The position numbers and the translations under genes are program-made. From positions 1 to 9,520 of the forward strand of contig CAJVXG010000052.1 in NCBI GenBank assembly GCA_913009215.1: DNA of 9,520 nucleotides. The letters are read 5' to 3'. Origin of the DNA: an uncultured Gammaproteobacteria bacterium (GTDB lineage: Bacteria > Pseudomonadota > Gammaproteobacteria > Acidiferrobacterales > CAJVXG01). Of this stretch, positions 1 to 6,251 are shown in pieces (position 1 is the stretch's first letter; each line of letters starts with the position of its first letter). The notes under the pieces were generated by a model. It searched no databases. It saw nothing but the letters and a program-made list of their open reading frames with translations, and was not told the origin of the DNA.

Positions 1-1259
1 TAACATACTGTTTGTGGCGTTTTTAACATTCCTCTACCGGTACACACAGGACAAGGTTCACACAGAACATGCTCCAGACTCTCCCGTGTACGTTTCCTCG
101 TCAACTCCACCAGTCCAAGTGATGATATCTCGCTAACATAGGTCTTGGCCCGGTCCCTCATCAGGACCTTTTCCAGGGCCCGTAGAACCTGCCGCTTATG
201 TTCAGTATCGACCATATCAATAAAATCGATAATGATAATACCGCCAAGATTTCTCAAACGGAGTTGGCGCGCAATGGCTTGTGCTGCTTCCAGATTCGTT
301 TTAAATAATGTTTCTTCCAGTGTTTTCTTGCCGACATAGGCGCCAGTATTGACATCGATCGTAGTCATGGCTTCAGTCTGATCAATAATCAAATAGCCGC
401 CTGACTTAAGCAGAACCCTCTTTTGCAGAGCCTTTTGTATTTCATCCTCGACGGAATAAAGATCGAAGATCGGTCTTTCACCGGGATAATATTCCATACG
501 TTGCTGAATCTCGGGAATAAACTCCTGCACAAATTCATTGGCCTTGTTATAGGTCTCTCGTGAATCGATACGAATTTTCTCAATATTGTCTCGTACAATA
601 TCGCGCATTGACCGCATGGCCAGACTCAGGTCTTCGTGAATCAGGGTGGCTGGTTTCGCTGTTTTAATTCTGTCCTGTAAAGATGTCCAGATACGATCAA
701 GATAGGCTATGTCGGTAACCAGTTCTTCTTCGGTGGCCGCCTCGGCAACCGTACGCAATATGTAACCACCCTGGTTATCCTTGCTTCTCGCATGCTTGAC
801 TGTTTCACGGAGTCGATCACGCGTTTCTTCGTCCTCGATCTTTTGCGAGATGCCTATATGATCCGTATAAGGCATATACACCAGGTATCTTGCCGGCAGT
901 GTAATATTGGTGGATAATCGTGCACCCTTGCTGCCTATAGCATCCTTGACCACCTGCACCAATACATCCTGCCCTTCCCGCAGCAACTCGTGAATAGGCG
1001 TAGATTCATTGCTATCGCCATTAAGGTTTTTCTTTATGCTGGCATCGGCAGCATGAAGAAATGCGGCACGCTCCAGGCCAATATCGACGAATGCGGCCTG
1101 CATGCCCGGCAGAACACGGACCACCTTACCTTTATATATATTGCTAACAATGCCACGCTGGCGCGCCCGCTCAACATAGATCTCCTGCAATACGCCGTTT
1201 TCAACAACGGCGACGCGCGTTTCCTGAGGTGTCACATTGATTAATATTTCTTCACTCAC
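1..1259 (-). CDS. rng: Ribonuclease G, N-terminal 419 codons (3' end outside window)
   Basis: Ribonuclease G is a cytoplasmic endoribonuclease of the RNase E/G family that trims the 5' end of 16S rRNA and cleaves AU-rich single-stranded RNA. The frame is open from a GTG at 1259 to the window edge. The protein starts VSEEILINVTPQETRVAVVE, close to the E. coli RNase G N-terminus. An S1-like RNA-binding region follows (about residues 36-125, with GIVSNIYKGKV and LPGMQAAFVDIGL). The catalytic region has MTTIDVNTG (Asp302) and IIIIDFIDM (Asp345/Asp348); by a constant offset of one, Asp302 and Asp345 match the metal-binding Asp303 and Asp346 of RNase E. The zinc-link CPVC is at 403-406. E. coli RNase G has 489 residues, so about 70 are missing to the left. 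The GTG overlaps the maf stop as GTGA, and no strong ribosome-binding site precedes it, so translation is probably coupled to maf. There is no sign of the RNase E C-terminal scaffold, but that region would lie outside the window. Confidence 0.96.
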   Translation of the reverse strand, partial: MSEEILINVTPQETRVAVVENGVLQEIYVERARQRGIVSNIYKGKVVRVLPGMQAAFVDIGLERAAFLHAADASIKKNLNGDSNESTPIHELLREGQDVLVQVVKDAIGSKGARLSTNITLPARYLVYMPYTDHIGISQKIEDEETRDRLRETVKHARSKDNQGGYILRTVAEAATEEELVTDIAYLDRIWTSLQDRIKTAKPATLIHEDLSLAMRSMRDIVRDNIEKIRIDSRETYNKANEFVQEFIPEIQQRMEYYPGERPIFDLYSVEDEIQKALQKRVLLKSGGYLIIDQTEAMTTIDVNTGAYVGKKTLEETLFKTNLEAAQAIARQLRLRNLGGIIIIDFIDMVDTEHKRQVLRALEKVLMRDRAKTYVSEISSLGLVELTRKRTRESLEHVLCEPCPVCTGRGMLKTPQTVC

Positions 1260-1843
1260 GTTTTGACGAGCCCGGCCTTTTTCAGTAGTTGATAGACTTC
1301 ATACAATGGTAACCCAACAATGCCACTATAACTTCCTGTTATACTGGAAACAAATTTACCAGCCATGCCCTGTATGGCATATGACCCCGCCTTGTCCTGT
1401 GGCTCTCCGCTGTCCCAGTAGCGCATAATCTCCTCCTCGGAAAGCTCTCCAAAGGTCACGCTGCTCTCGCTATGTCCTGCAAATGCCTGTCCATCATGCA
1501 ACAGAACGATACCGGAAAAAACCTGATGGCTGCTACCCGATAATAACCGCAGCATCCTTAACCCATCCTGAATATCGGCTGGCTTTCCCATTAATTCCGC
1601 GTCCAGACAAACGCATGTATCGGCGGCAAGAATGGGCCATGATTGCAGGCTCTGTTGATGAACAAGCATCTCGACAGCCCGTGCCTTTGCCAGGGCGATA
1701 CGCTCCACATACTCCACCGGGGATTCCTCCGGTTCTGGCTTTTCCTCAACCTGTGGCACCAGGACCTCAAAAGAGATTCCAATTTGCTGTAATAATTCCT
1801 TGCGTCTCGGGGAAGATGAAGCGAGATATAATTGCAGACTCAT
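1256..1843 (-). CDS. maf: Maf-family nucleotide pyrophosphatase, YhdE type (dTTP/UTP)
   Basis: Maf proteins hydrolyse non-canonical or surplus nucleoside triphosphates to the monophosphate and pyrophosphate; the YhdE branch prefers dTTP and UTP. The 195-residue product has the whole family signature: the phosphate-binding N-terminus LASSSPRR (7-14), the catalytic AADT with Asp75, GKP (86-88), DKAGSYAIQG (150-159) and GLPL (177-180). The DKAGxYxIQG form points to the YhdE rather than the YceF (m7GTP) branch, which is an inference from motif type. The length is normal for the family. The ATG at 1843 is 14 bases after the rlmH stop, with only a weak GTGG-like ribosome-binding site. The stop overlaps the rng start, and the maf-rng pairing also occurs in E. 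coli next to mreBCD, which supports both calls. Confidence 0.95.
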   Translation of the reverse strand: MSLQLYLASSSPRRKELLQQIGISFEVLVPQVEEKPEPEESPVEYVERIALAKARAVEMLVHQQSLQSWPILAADTCVCLDAELMGKPADIQDGLRMLRLLSGSSHQVFSGIVLLHDGQAFAGHSESSVTFGELSEEEIMRYWDSGEPQDKAGSYAIQGMAGKFVSSITGSYSGIVGLPLYEVYQLLKKAGLVKT

Positions 1844-1857
1844 AAATCAGACCACAC

Positions 1858-2325
1858 TCACCGATGGTAAGGCATGTTATTCAGGATAGTCCAGGCGCGA
1901 TAAAGCTGTTCTATTAACATGACGCGCACAAGAGCATGGGGAAATGTCATGGCAGACAAGGACCACTGTTCATCGGCCTGCTCCAGACACTGTTTCGACA
2001 ATCCCTCCGGCCCACCTATCAGAAAGGCCACGTCCACACTCAGGTTGGCCCAATCATTCAGCGCCCTTGAGAGCTCAAGAGTAGTCCTGCTTTTCCCGTT
2101 CCTGTCCAGTACCACTTTATGACACTGCGAGGGCAGTGCCTGCAAAATGCGTTTGCCTTCCCGTTGCAAGATGGTTTCGCTATTGCATGATTTACCTCGC
2201 TTCTCGGCAGCAACCTGTTTCAGGTTTGGCTGGTAAGCGGATGGTAATCTTTTATGGTACTCATTATAGGCCTTGTTGACCCAGTCCGGCATGCGTTGAC
2301 CAACGGCAATGATATGTATTCGCAT
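1858..2325 (-). CDS. rlmH: 23S rRNA (pseudouridine1915-N3)-methyltransferase RlmH
   Basis: RlmH is a small SPOUT-class enzyme that uses S-adenosylmethionine to methylate N3 of pseudouridine 1915 in helix 69 of 23S rRNA, acting on assembled 70S ribosomes as a homodimer. The 155-residue product has the same length as the E. coli protein. It begins MRIHIIAVGQRMPDWV and carries AEKRGK (40-45), the cofactor-loop LIGGPEGL (102-109), WSLSAMTFPHALVRVMLIEQLYRAW (121-145) and the C-terminal PYHR (152-155). It ends directly on Arg155, without the last Glu seen in E. coli, and has NNMPYHR where E. coli has the NHPYHR form; the conserved Tyr-His-Arg tail is intact. The ribosome-binding site before the ATG at 2325 is weak, but the N-terminus fits the family. 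The rsfS-rlmH pair is a very common ribosome-related neighbourhood. Confidence 0.97.
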   Translation of the reverse strand: MRIHIIAVGQRMPDWVNKAYNEYHKRLPSAYQPNLKQVAAEKRGKSCNSETILQREGKRILQALPSQCHKVVLDRNGKSRTTLELSRALNDWANLSVDVAFLIGGPEGLSKQCLEQADEQWSLSAMTFPHALVRVMLIEQLYRAWTILNNMPYHR

Positions 2326-2355
2326 CTGTTTAGCGATTCGGTTGCCTTGGTTTAA

Positions 2356-2703
2356 TCAGGACTCAATGGATTGTACGAAGTTGCTTCCGCCCCATAATTT
2401 CTCCAGGGCATAAAACTCGCGCGTCTTTGGCAACATGATATGCACTACCAGATCACCAAAATCAAGCAAGGCCCACTCGCTGCCATCGAGTCCCTCCTTC
2501 CCCAGGGGCTTGATACCCAGTTCCTGCATACGGCGCAACACCTTTTCGGCTGATGAGGCAACATGGCGATTGGACGTACCACTGGCAATAATCAGATAAT
2601 CTGTAATATCGGTAATATCTCTCACATCCAGTACACGAATATTTCTGGCCTTACTATCTTCCAGTGCCCCAATGACGGCATCTTTCATTTCTTCTGATTT
2701 CAT
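2356..2703 (-). CDS. rsfS: Ribosomal silencing factor RsfS
   Basis: RsfS binds ribosomal protein L14 on the large subunit and blocks joining with the 30S subunit, lowering translation when nutrients are short. The 115-residue product is of normal size (105 in E. coli). It shows the expected run: IRVLDVRDITDITDYLIIASGTSNRHV in the middle of the chain, then PLGKEGLDGSEWALLDFGDLVVHIM, and finally the REFYALEKLW helix. A second Met at residue 6 is possible, but the first ATG (2703) gives the same spacing to the VLDV segment as in E. coli. An AAGG sits almost directly against that ATG, closer than ideal, so initiation may be modest. The gene starts 20 bases after nadD and ends 30 bases before rlmH. 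Confidence 0.96.
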   Translation of the reverse strand: MKSEEMKDAVIGALEDSKARNIRVLDVRDITDITDYLIIASGTSNRHVASSAEKVLRRMQELGIKPLGKEGLDGSEWALLDFGDLVVHIMLPKTREFYALEKLWGGSNFVQSIES

Positions 2704-2723
2704 ACCTTGTGATTCAATATCCT

Positions 2724-3362
2724 CTAATTCGTATACAGGCTGTTATCGGCAATATACTGCTGCACTCTATCCGGAAGTAAATGCTCCAGTTTCTGCGCGG
2801 CGGCGACCCTGGACCGTATTGCTGTTGCAGATATATCGTGCGGGGTAATCTGGCAGACAAAAATACAGCCATGCGTCGATTGATGCAATGCTTCGGGATT
2901 ATCAGCCCATCGTTGCCGAACCCACGCTGGCAGATTGCCCTGTTCCGGCAAGCTATAACCCGGACGTTGCATCACTACAAAGTGCGCCAGGTCAAATAGC
3001 TCTTGCCATCGATGCCATTTTTCAAATTGCAGAAAGGCATCCACGCCTACAATAAAACATAACGGGGCCTCTGCATACACAGATCGTAAGTACCGCAAGG
3101 TATCGTAGGCATAGGATGGGCCGGGTTGGTCAACCTCATAACGATCTACCGTAAATCCGGCAAGCCCCTTTGTTGCCAGCAGCACCATCTGCAACCTTTG
3201 TTCTGCCGTAGCATGTGGTTGCTTGCCCAATGCCGGCGTACCACAGGGTACAAATATTACTTTTTGTAACGACAACAATGATTGCACTTCTTCTGCAGCA
3301 CGCAAATGACCAAGATGTACAGGATCAAAGGTACCGCCAAAAATACCGATAGGTGCTTGCAA
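2724..3362 (-). CDS. nadD: Nicotinate-nucleotide adenylyltransferase NadD
   Basis: NadD transfers AMP from ATP to nicotinate mononucleotide, giving deamido-NAD, the penultimate step of NAD synthesis in the cytoplasm. The 212-residue product matches the E. coli length (213). It has the nucleotidyltransferase signature GGTFDPVHLGH (9-19, both His of the HxGH core present), an IVGVDAFLQFEKWHRWQELF segment, and the C-terminal ISATAIRSR (177-185) that corresponds to the family's SxTxIR motif. The start is a TTG at 3362: it leaves eight residues before GGTFDP, as in E. coli, and an AGGGA lies 4 bases upstream. No in-frame ATG or GTG lies between the proA stop and this codon. The gap to proA is 32 bases. 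Confidence 0.96.
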   Translation of the reverse strand: MQAPIGIFGGTFDPVHLGHLRAAEEVQSLLSLQKVIFVPCGTPALGKQPHATAEQRLQMVLLATKGLAGFTVDRYEVDQPGPSYAYDTLRYLRSVYAEAPLCFIVGVDAFLQFEKWHRWQELFDLAHFVVMQRPGYSLPEQGNLPAWVRQRWADNPEALHQSTHGCIFVCQITPHDISATAIRSRVAAAQKLEHLLPDRVQQYIADNSLYTN

Positions 3363-3394
3363 CTGTCCCTGCTGATCTCTCTTGTTATTCCTGG

Positions 3395-4681
3395 TTATTT
3401 CCGAACATGGCCATCGCCGAGGACAATAAACTTCTGTGTCGTCAGTCCCTCCAGGCCCACGGGTCCGCGTACGTGCAGCTTGTCCGTACTGATACCAATC
3501 TCGGCGCCTAAACCATACTCAAAACCATCGGCGAAACGTGTCGAGGCATTCACCATGACCGAGCTGGAGTCGACCTCGCGCAGGAAACGCCGGGCCTTTG
3601 ACAAGTCTTCCGTAACGATGGACTCTGTATGACCGGAGCCATGGCACTGGATATGATCCATAGCGGCATCAACATCATCAACCACCCTTATCGACAGGAT
3701 GGGAGCAAGATATTCGGTGTCCCAATCCTCATCGGTGGCCTCCTTTATATCAACAACAATGTCCCTGGTGTGCTTGCAGCCCCTTAATTCAACGCCCTCC
3801 TTGTGATACATCTGCGCCAATACCGGCAATACCGTAACGGCCATTGATTTGGCCACCAACAGGGTCTCCATGGTATTACAGGTGCCATAGCGCTGGGTCT
3901 TGGCATTATAGGCAATGTCGATGGCCTTCTGCCGATCAGCCGCATCATCGATATACACATGACAAACGCCGTGCAAATGTTTGATCACCGGCACCTGAGA
4001 CTCGGCACTGATGCGTTCGATGAGGCCCTTGCCTCCCCGAGGGATAATGACATCGACATATTCCGGCATGGTCAGCATGGCGCCAACAGCGGCCCGATCC
4101 GTAGTCGCCACTACCTGGACTGCTTCTACTGACAGGCCGGCCTGTTTCAATCCTTCGTGGATGCATTCGGCAATCGCCTGATTGGAGTGAATCGCCTCGG
4201 AACCGCCACGCAATATGGCGGCATTACCGGATTTCAGGCAAAGCCCGGCGGCATCGGCAGTTACATTGGGGCGAGATTCATAAATAATGGCGATCACGCC
4301 CAGAGGGACACGCATGCGTCCGACCTGGATACCCGAAGGCTGGTAACAAAGGTCGCTGATTTCACCAACCGGATCCGGCAAAGCGGCAATTTGTCGCAAA
4401 CCATCGGCCATGGCACTAATGCGATCGGCATTCAGCTCAAGGCGATCGAGCAATGCCGCATCCAGACCATTCTGGCTGCCGGCCTCCATGTCCCTGGCAT
4501 TGGCTGCCAACAAGGCATCGGCGCGTTGTTCAATCTGGTCCGCGGTGGCCAGTAATGCCTGATTCTTTTGTCCGGATTCGGCGGCACTTAAGGCACGTGC
4601 TACCTGGCGCGCCTTCTGTCCCAGATCGTGCATATAGTCGACAACATCGCTATTGTTAATTTGTTTCTTTGCTGTGCTCAT
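3395..4681 (-). CDS. proA: Gamma-glutamyl phosphate reductase ProA
   Basis: ProA reduces gamma-glutamyl phosphate with NADPH to glutamate-5-semialdehyde, the second step of proline synthesis. The 428-residue product is slightly longer than E. coli ProA (417). It shows the family segments PLGVIAIIYESRPNVTADAAGLCLKSGNA, LRGGSEA, IIPRGGKGLI, VIKHLHGVCHVYID, the catalytic-cysteine motif GTCNTMETLLV with Cys268, and near the end SSSVMVNASTRFADGFEYGLGAEIGIST. The extra length is at the N-terminus: the ATG at 4681 adds 16 residues before a second Met (ATG at 4633) that also begins a family-like sequence (MHDLGQKARQVARAL). Neither ATG has a clear ribosome-binding site. The first lies 7 bases after the holA stop, which suggests coupling, and I prefer it. 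The partner proB is not in the window. The holA-proA-nadD order resembles that of pseudomonads rather than E. coli. Confidence 0.96.
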   Translation of the reverse strand: MSTAKKQINNSDVVDYMHDLGQKARQVARALSAAESGQKNQALLATADQIEQRADALLAANARDMEAGSQNGLDAALLDRLELNADRISAMADGLRQIAALPDPVGEISDLCYQPSGIQVGRMRVPLGVIAIIYESRPNVTADAAGLCLKSGNAAILRGGSEAIHSNQAIAECIHEGLKQAGLSVEAVQVVATTDRAAVGAMLTMPEYVDVIIPRGGKGLIERISAESQVPVIKHLHGVCHVYIDDAADRQKAIDIAYNAKTQRYGTCNTMETLLVAKSMAVTVLPVLAQMYHKEGVELRGCKHTRDIVVDIKEATDEDWDTEYLAPILSIRVVDDVDAAMDHIQCHGSGHTESIVTEDLSKARRFLREVDSSSVMVNASTRFADGFEYGLGAEIGISTDKLHVRGPVGLEGLTTQKFIVLGDGHVRK

Positions 4682-4688
4682 AATCTAT

Positions 4689-5717
4689 TTATACACATAA
4701 ACAGGCCCGGCTGCGAAAACCGCTCATGGCCAAACCCAGACATTGTAATTCCTGCCAGACATCTCCTGACAGGCGACCCTTTAATATTCTATCAGCTCGC
4801 GCGGCCCGTCTCAGCATTAATAACCAGTGATTTCCGGAGCTGCGCTTGAGGGCCTGTTTTACCAGTACCCTGCGACTGGACCAGACCTTGTGCTTCTGAA
4901 ACACATAAGCCTCATTATCGCCACCCTGTAACTGCCTGGCTATAGAGACCATATTGCGCGATTCACGTGCCAGGGCCCAGATAATCAACACCGGCTCGGT
5001 GCCCTCGGCACGCAAGGTGTTGAGAATACGTAATGCGGCGGCAGCATCGCCCTGCAAGCAGGCATCGACCAGAGCATATACCGAGAATCGGGCATTATCG
5101 CTAAGATTGTGTTCAATATCGGCAACCGAGAGCCGCCCCTCTGATACCAATAGAAACAGCTTGTCGATCTCCTGGGCCAAAGCCAGCAGGTTACCCTCGA
5201 AATGATACGTCAATAAGGGCAACACCCCAGGCTCTGCCACCAGGCCCCTGGCCTTTAAGCGCTGCGTAATCCATGCCGGTAATTCCCGGGCCACTACCGG
5301 ATAGGCAATACTGACCACGCCAACCTGATCCAGGGCCTTGATCCATTTGGTGTTGCGGGTTGCCTTATCAATCTTGCCGCATATCACCAGTAGCAGGGTA
5401 TCGTCAGGCGGGTTTTCCAGGAATGCCTGCAGGTATTTACGCCCGTCATCACCGGGCCTGGCGTTCGGTATGCGCAACTCCAGCAGACGTCGCTCTGCAA
5501 ACAGGGACAAAGACCGGCTGGCCTCTGCCAGGGCAGCCCAGTCAAAACTGCGATCCACATTAAACACCTGGCGATCCTGGAAGCCGGCCTTTTTTGCGGC
5601 ATGCCGTATGGCCATACAGGCCTCGTCCACCAGCAGGGGTTCATCACCACCGATCAGGTAAGCCGATACCAAACCATTATTCAGGTGCCCTGCCAATTCC
5701 CGGGGTTTCAGCTGCAT
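4689..5717 (-). CDS. holA: DNA polymerase III subunit delta HolA
   Basis: HolA (delta) is the clamp-opening wrench of the clamp loader: it binds the beta sliding clamp and cracks the ring for loading at primed sites. The 342-residue product matches the E. coli size (343). It starts MQLKPRELAGHLNNGLVSAYLIGGDEPLLVDEA, with the typical YLIGGDEPLL. It continues with LLLVICGKIDKATRNTKWIKAL, a degenerate P-loop-fold region lacking a Walker A motif as expected for delta, then YHFEGNLLALAQEIDKLFLL and a helical collar domain with FSVYALVDACLQGD and WALARESRNM. A good AAGGA lies 7 bases before the ATG at 5717, inside the end of lptE; the two genes are 3 bases apart. The neighbours leuS-lptE-holA keep the same order as in E. 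coli. Confidence 0.96.
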   Translation of the reverse strand: MQLKPRELAGHLNNGLVSAYLIGGDEPLLVDEACMAIRHAAKKAGFQDRQVFNVDRSFDWAALAEASRSLSLFAERRLLELRIPNARPGDDGRKYLQAFLENPPDDTLLLVICGKIDKATRNTKWIKALDQVGVVSIAYPVVARELPAWITQRLKARGLVAEPGVLPLLTYHFEGNLLALAQEIDKLFLLVSEGRLSVADIEHNLSDNARFSVYALVDACLQGDAAAALRILNTLRAEGTEPVLIIWALARESRNMVSIARQLQGGDNEAYVFQKHKVWSSRRVLVKQALKRSSGNHWLLMLRRAARADRILKGRLSGDVWQELQCLGLAMSGFRSRACLCV

Positions 5718-5720
5718 CTT

Positions 5721-6251
5721 TTATTCCTTATTCATTTTCAGGCTCGATAATCGACGCAGAATTTGCTGGGCGGCACGGTACCGAAGCTGTTTTAACAGAT
5801 ATTTTTCCTCGCGCTCTTTGGCGACGACGTTCTGGGAATCGAATGAATAATCCCGTTGCACATAGATGTCTTGCGAGGACAATAATTCTTTTTTATCCAG
5901 CACCAATCTGAAGCTGACTCGATACTCCAGCATCATTTCCGTGACCCGGCCGGTGGTACCACTGACTGTGAGCACACGACTGGTGGTTTTCTCCTTGTTC
6001 AGGATCAATTGCGGGTACTGTGCCTCGCTGGCCGATACCAGCTGGATTTTGGCCTGCTGGCGCAGGACCTCGCGCAAGATTTCTAATAATGGCGCATTAA
6101 TAATCTTGTTGTCAGAAGAACGAATGCTCATGGTTGCCAGCTCTTGAGGCACTACAGCTTGCTGTCCTTTCCCCCGCAAATGAAAGCCGCAAGCCGACAT
6201 CAGCATTAATGCCGATAATAAAGCGATGACCGATAACCCTCTAGACGACAA
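5721..6251 (-). CDS. lptE: LPS-assembly lipoprotein LptE (formerly RlpB)
   Basis: LptE is an outer-membrane lipoprotein that plugs the LptD barrel and helps it fold, completing lipopolysaccharide transport to the cell surface. The 176-residue product has a short lipoprotein signal peptide with a hydrophobic core at residues 6-18 and the lipobox MSAC, giving lipidated Cys21. It is followed by GFHLRGKG, the hallmark of the family just after the lipid anchor. The remainder (YRVSFRLVLDKKELL, QDIYVQRDYSFDSQNVVAKEREEKYLLKQLRYRAAQQILRRLSSL) matches the single LptE domain. The start is a TTG at 6251: an in-frame TGA lies two codons upstream, and the next ATG (codon 16) would destroy the signal peptide. 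The start region overlaps the end of leuS by 11 bases. Confidence 0.95.
   Translation of the reverse strand: MSSRGLSVIALLSALMLMSACGFHLRGKGQQAVVPQELATMSIRSSDNKIINAPLLEILREVLRQQAKIQLVSASEAQYPQLILNKEKTTSRVLTVSGTTGRVTEMMLEYRVSFRLVLDKKELLSSQDIYVQRDYSFDSQNVVAKEREEKYLLKQLRYRAAQQILRRLSSLKMNKE

Noticed and set aside
1..1259. rng as a broken gene because it has no stop in the window
   Set aside because: The frame is open and conserved through the zinc-link CPVC at 403-406 right up to the window edge, so it is cut only by the window.
1483..1845. Plus-strand open frame of 120 codons opposite maf
   Set aside because: It is antisense to a fully conserved Maf sequence, Pro/Arg-rich as typical for shadow frames, with no domain.
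4157..4555. Plus-strand open frame of 132 codons opposite proA
   Set aside because: It is the complement of conserved ProA segments; no independent support.
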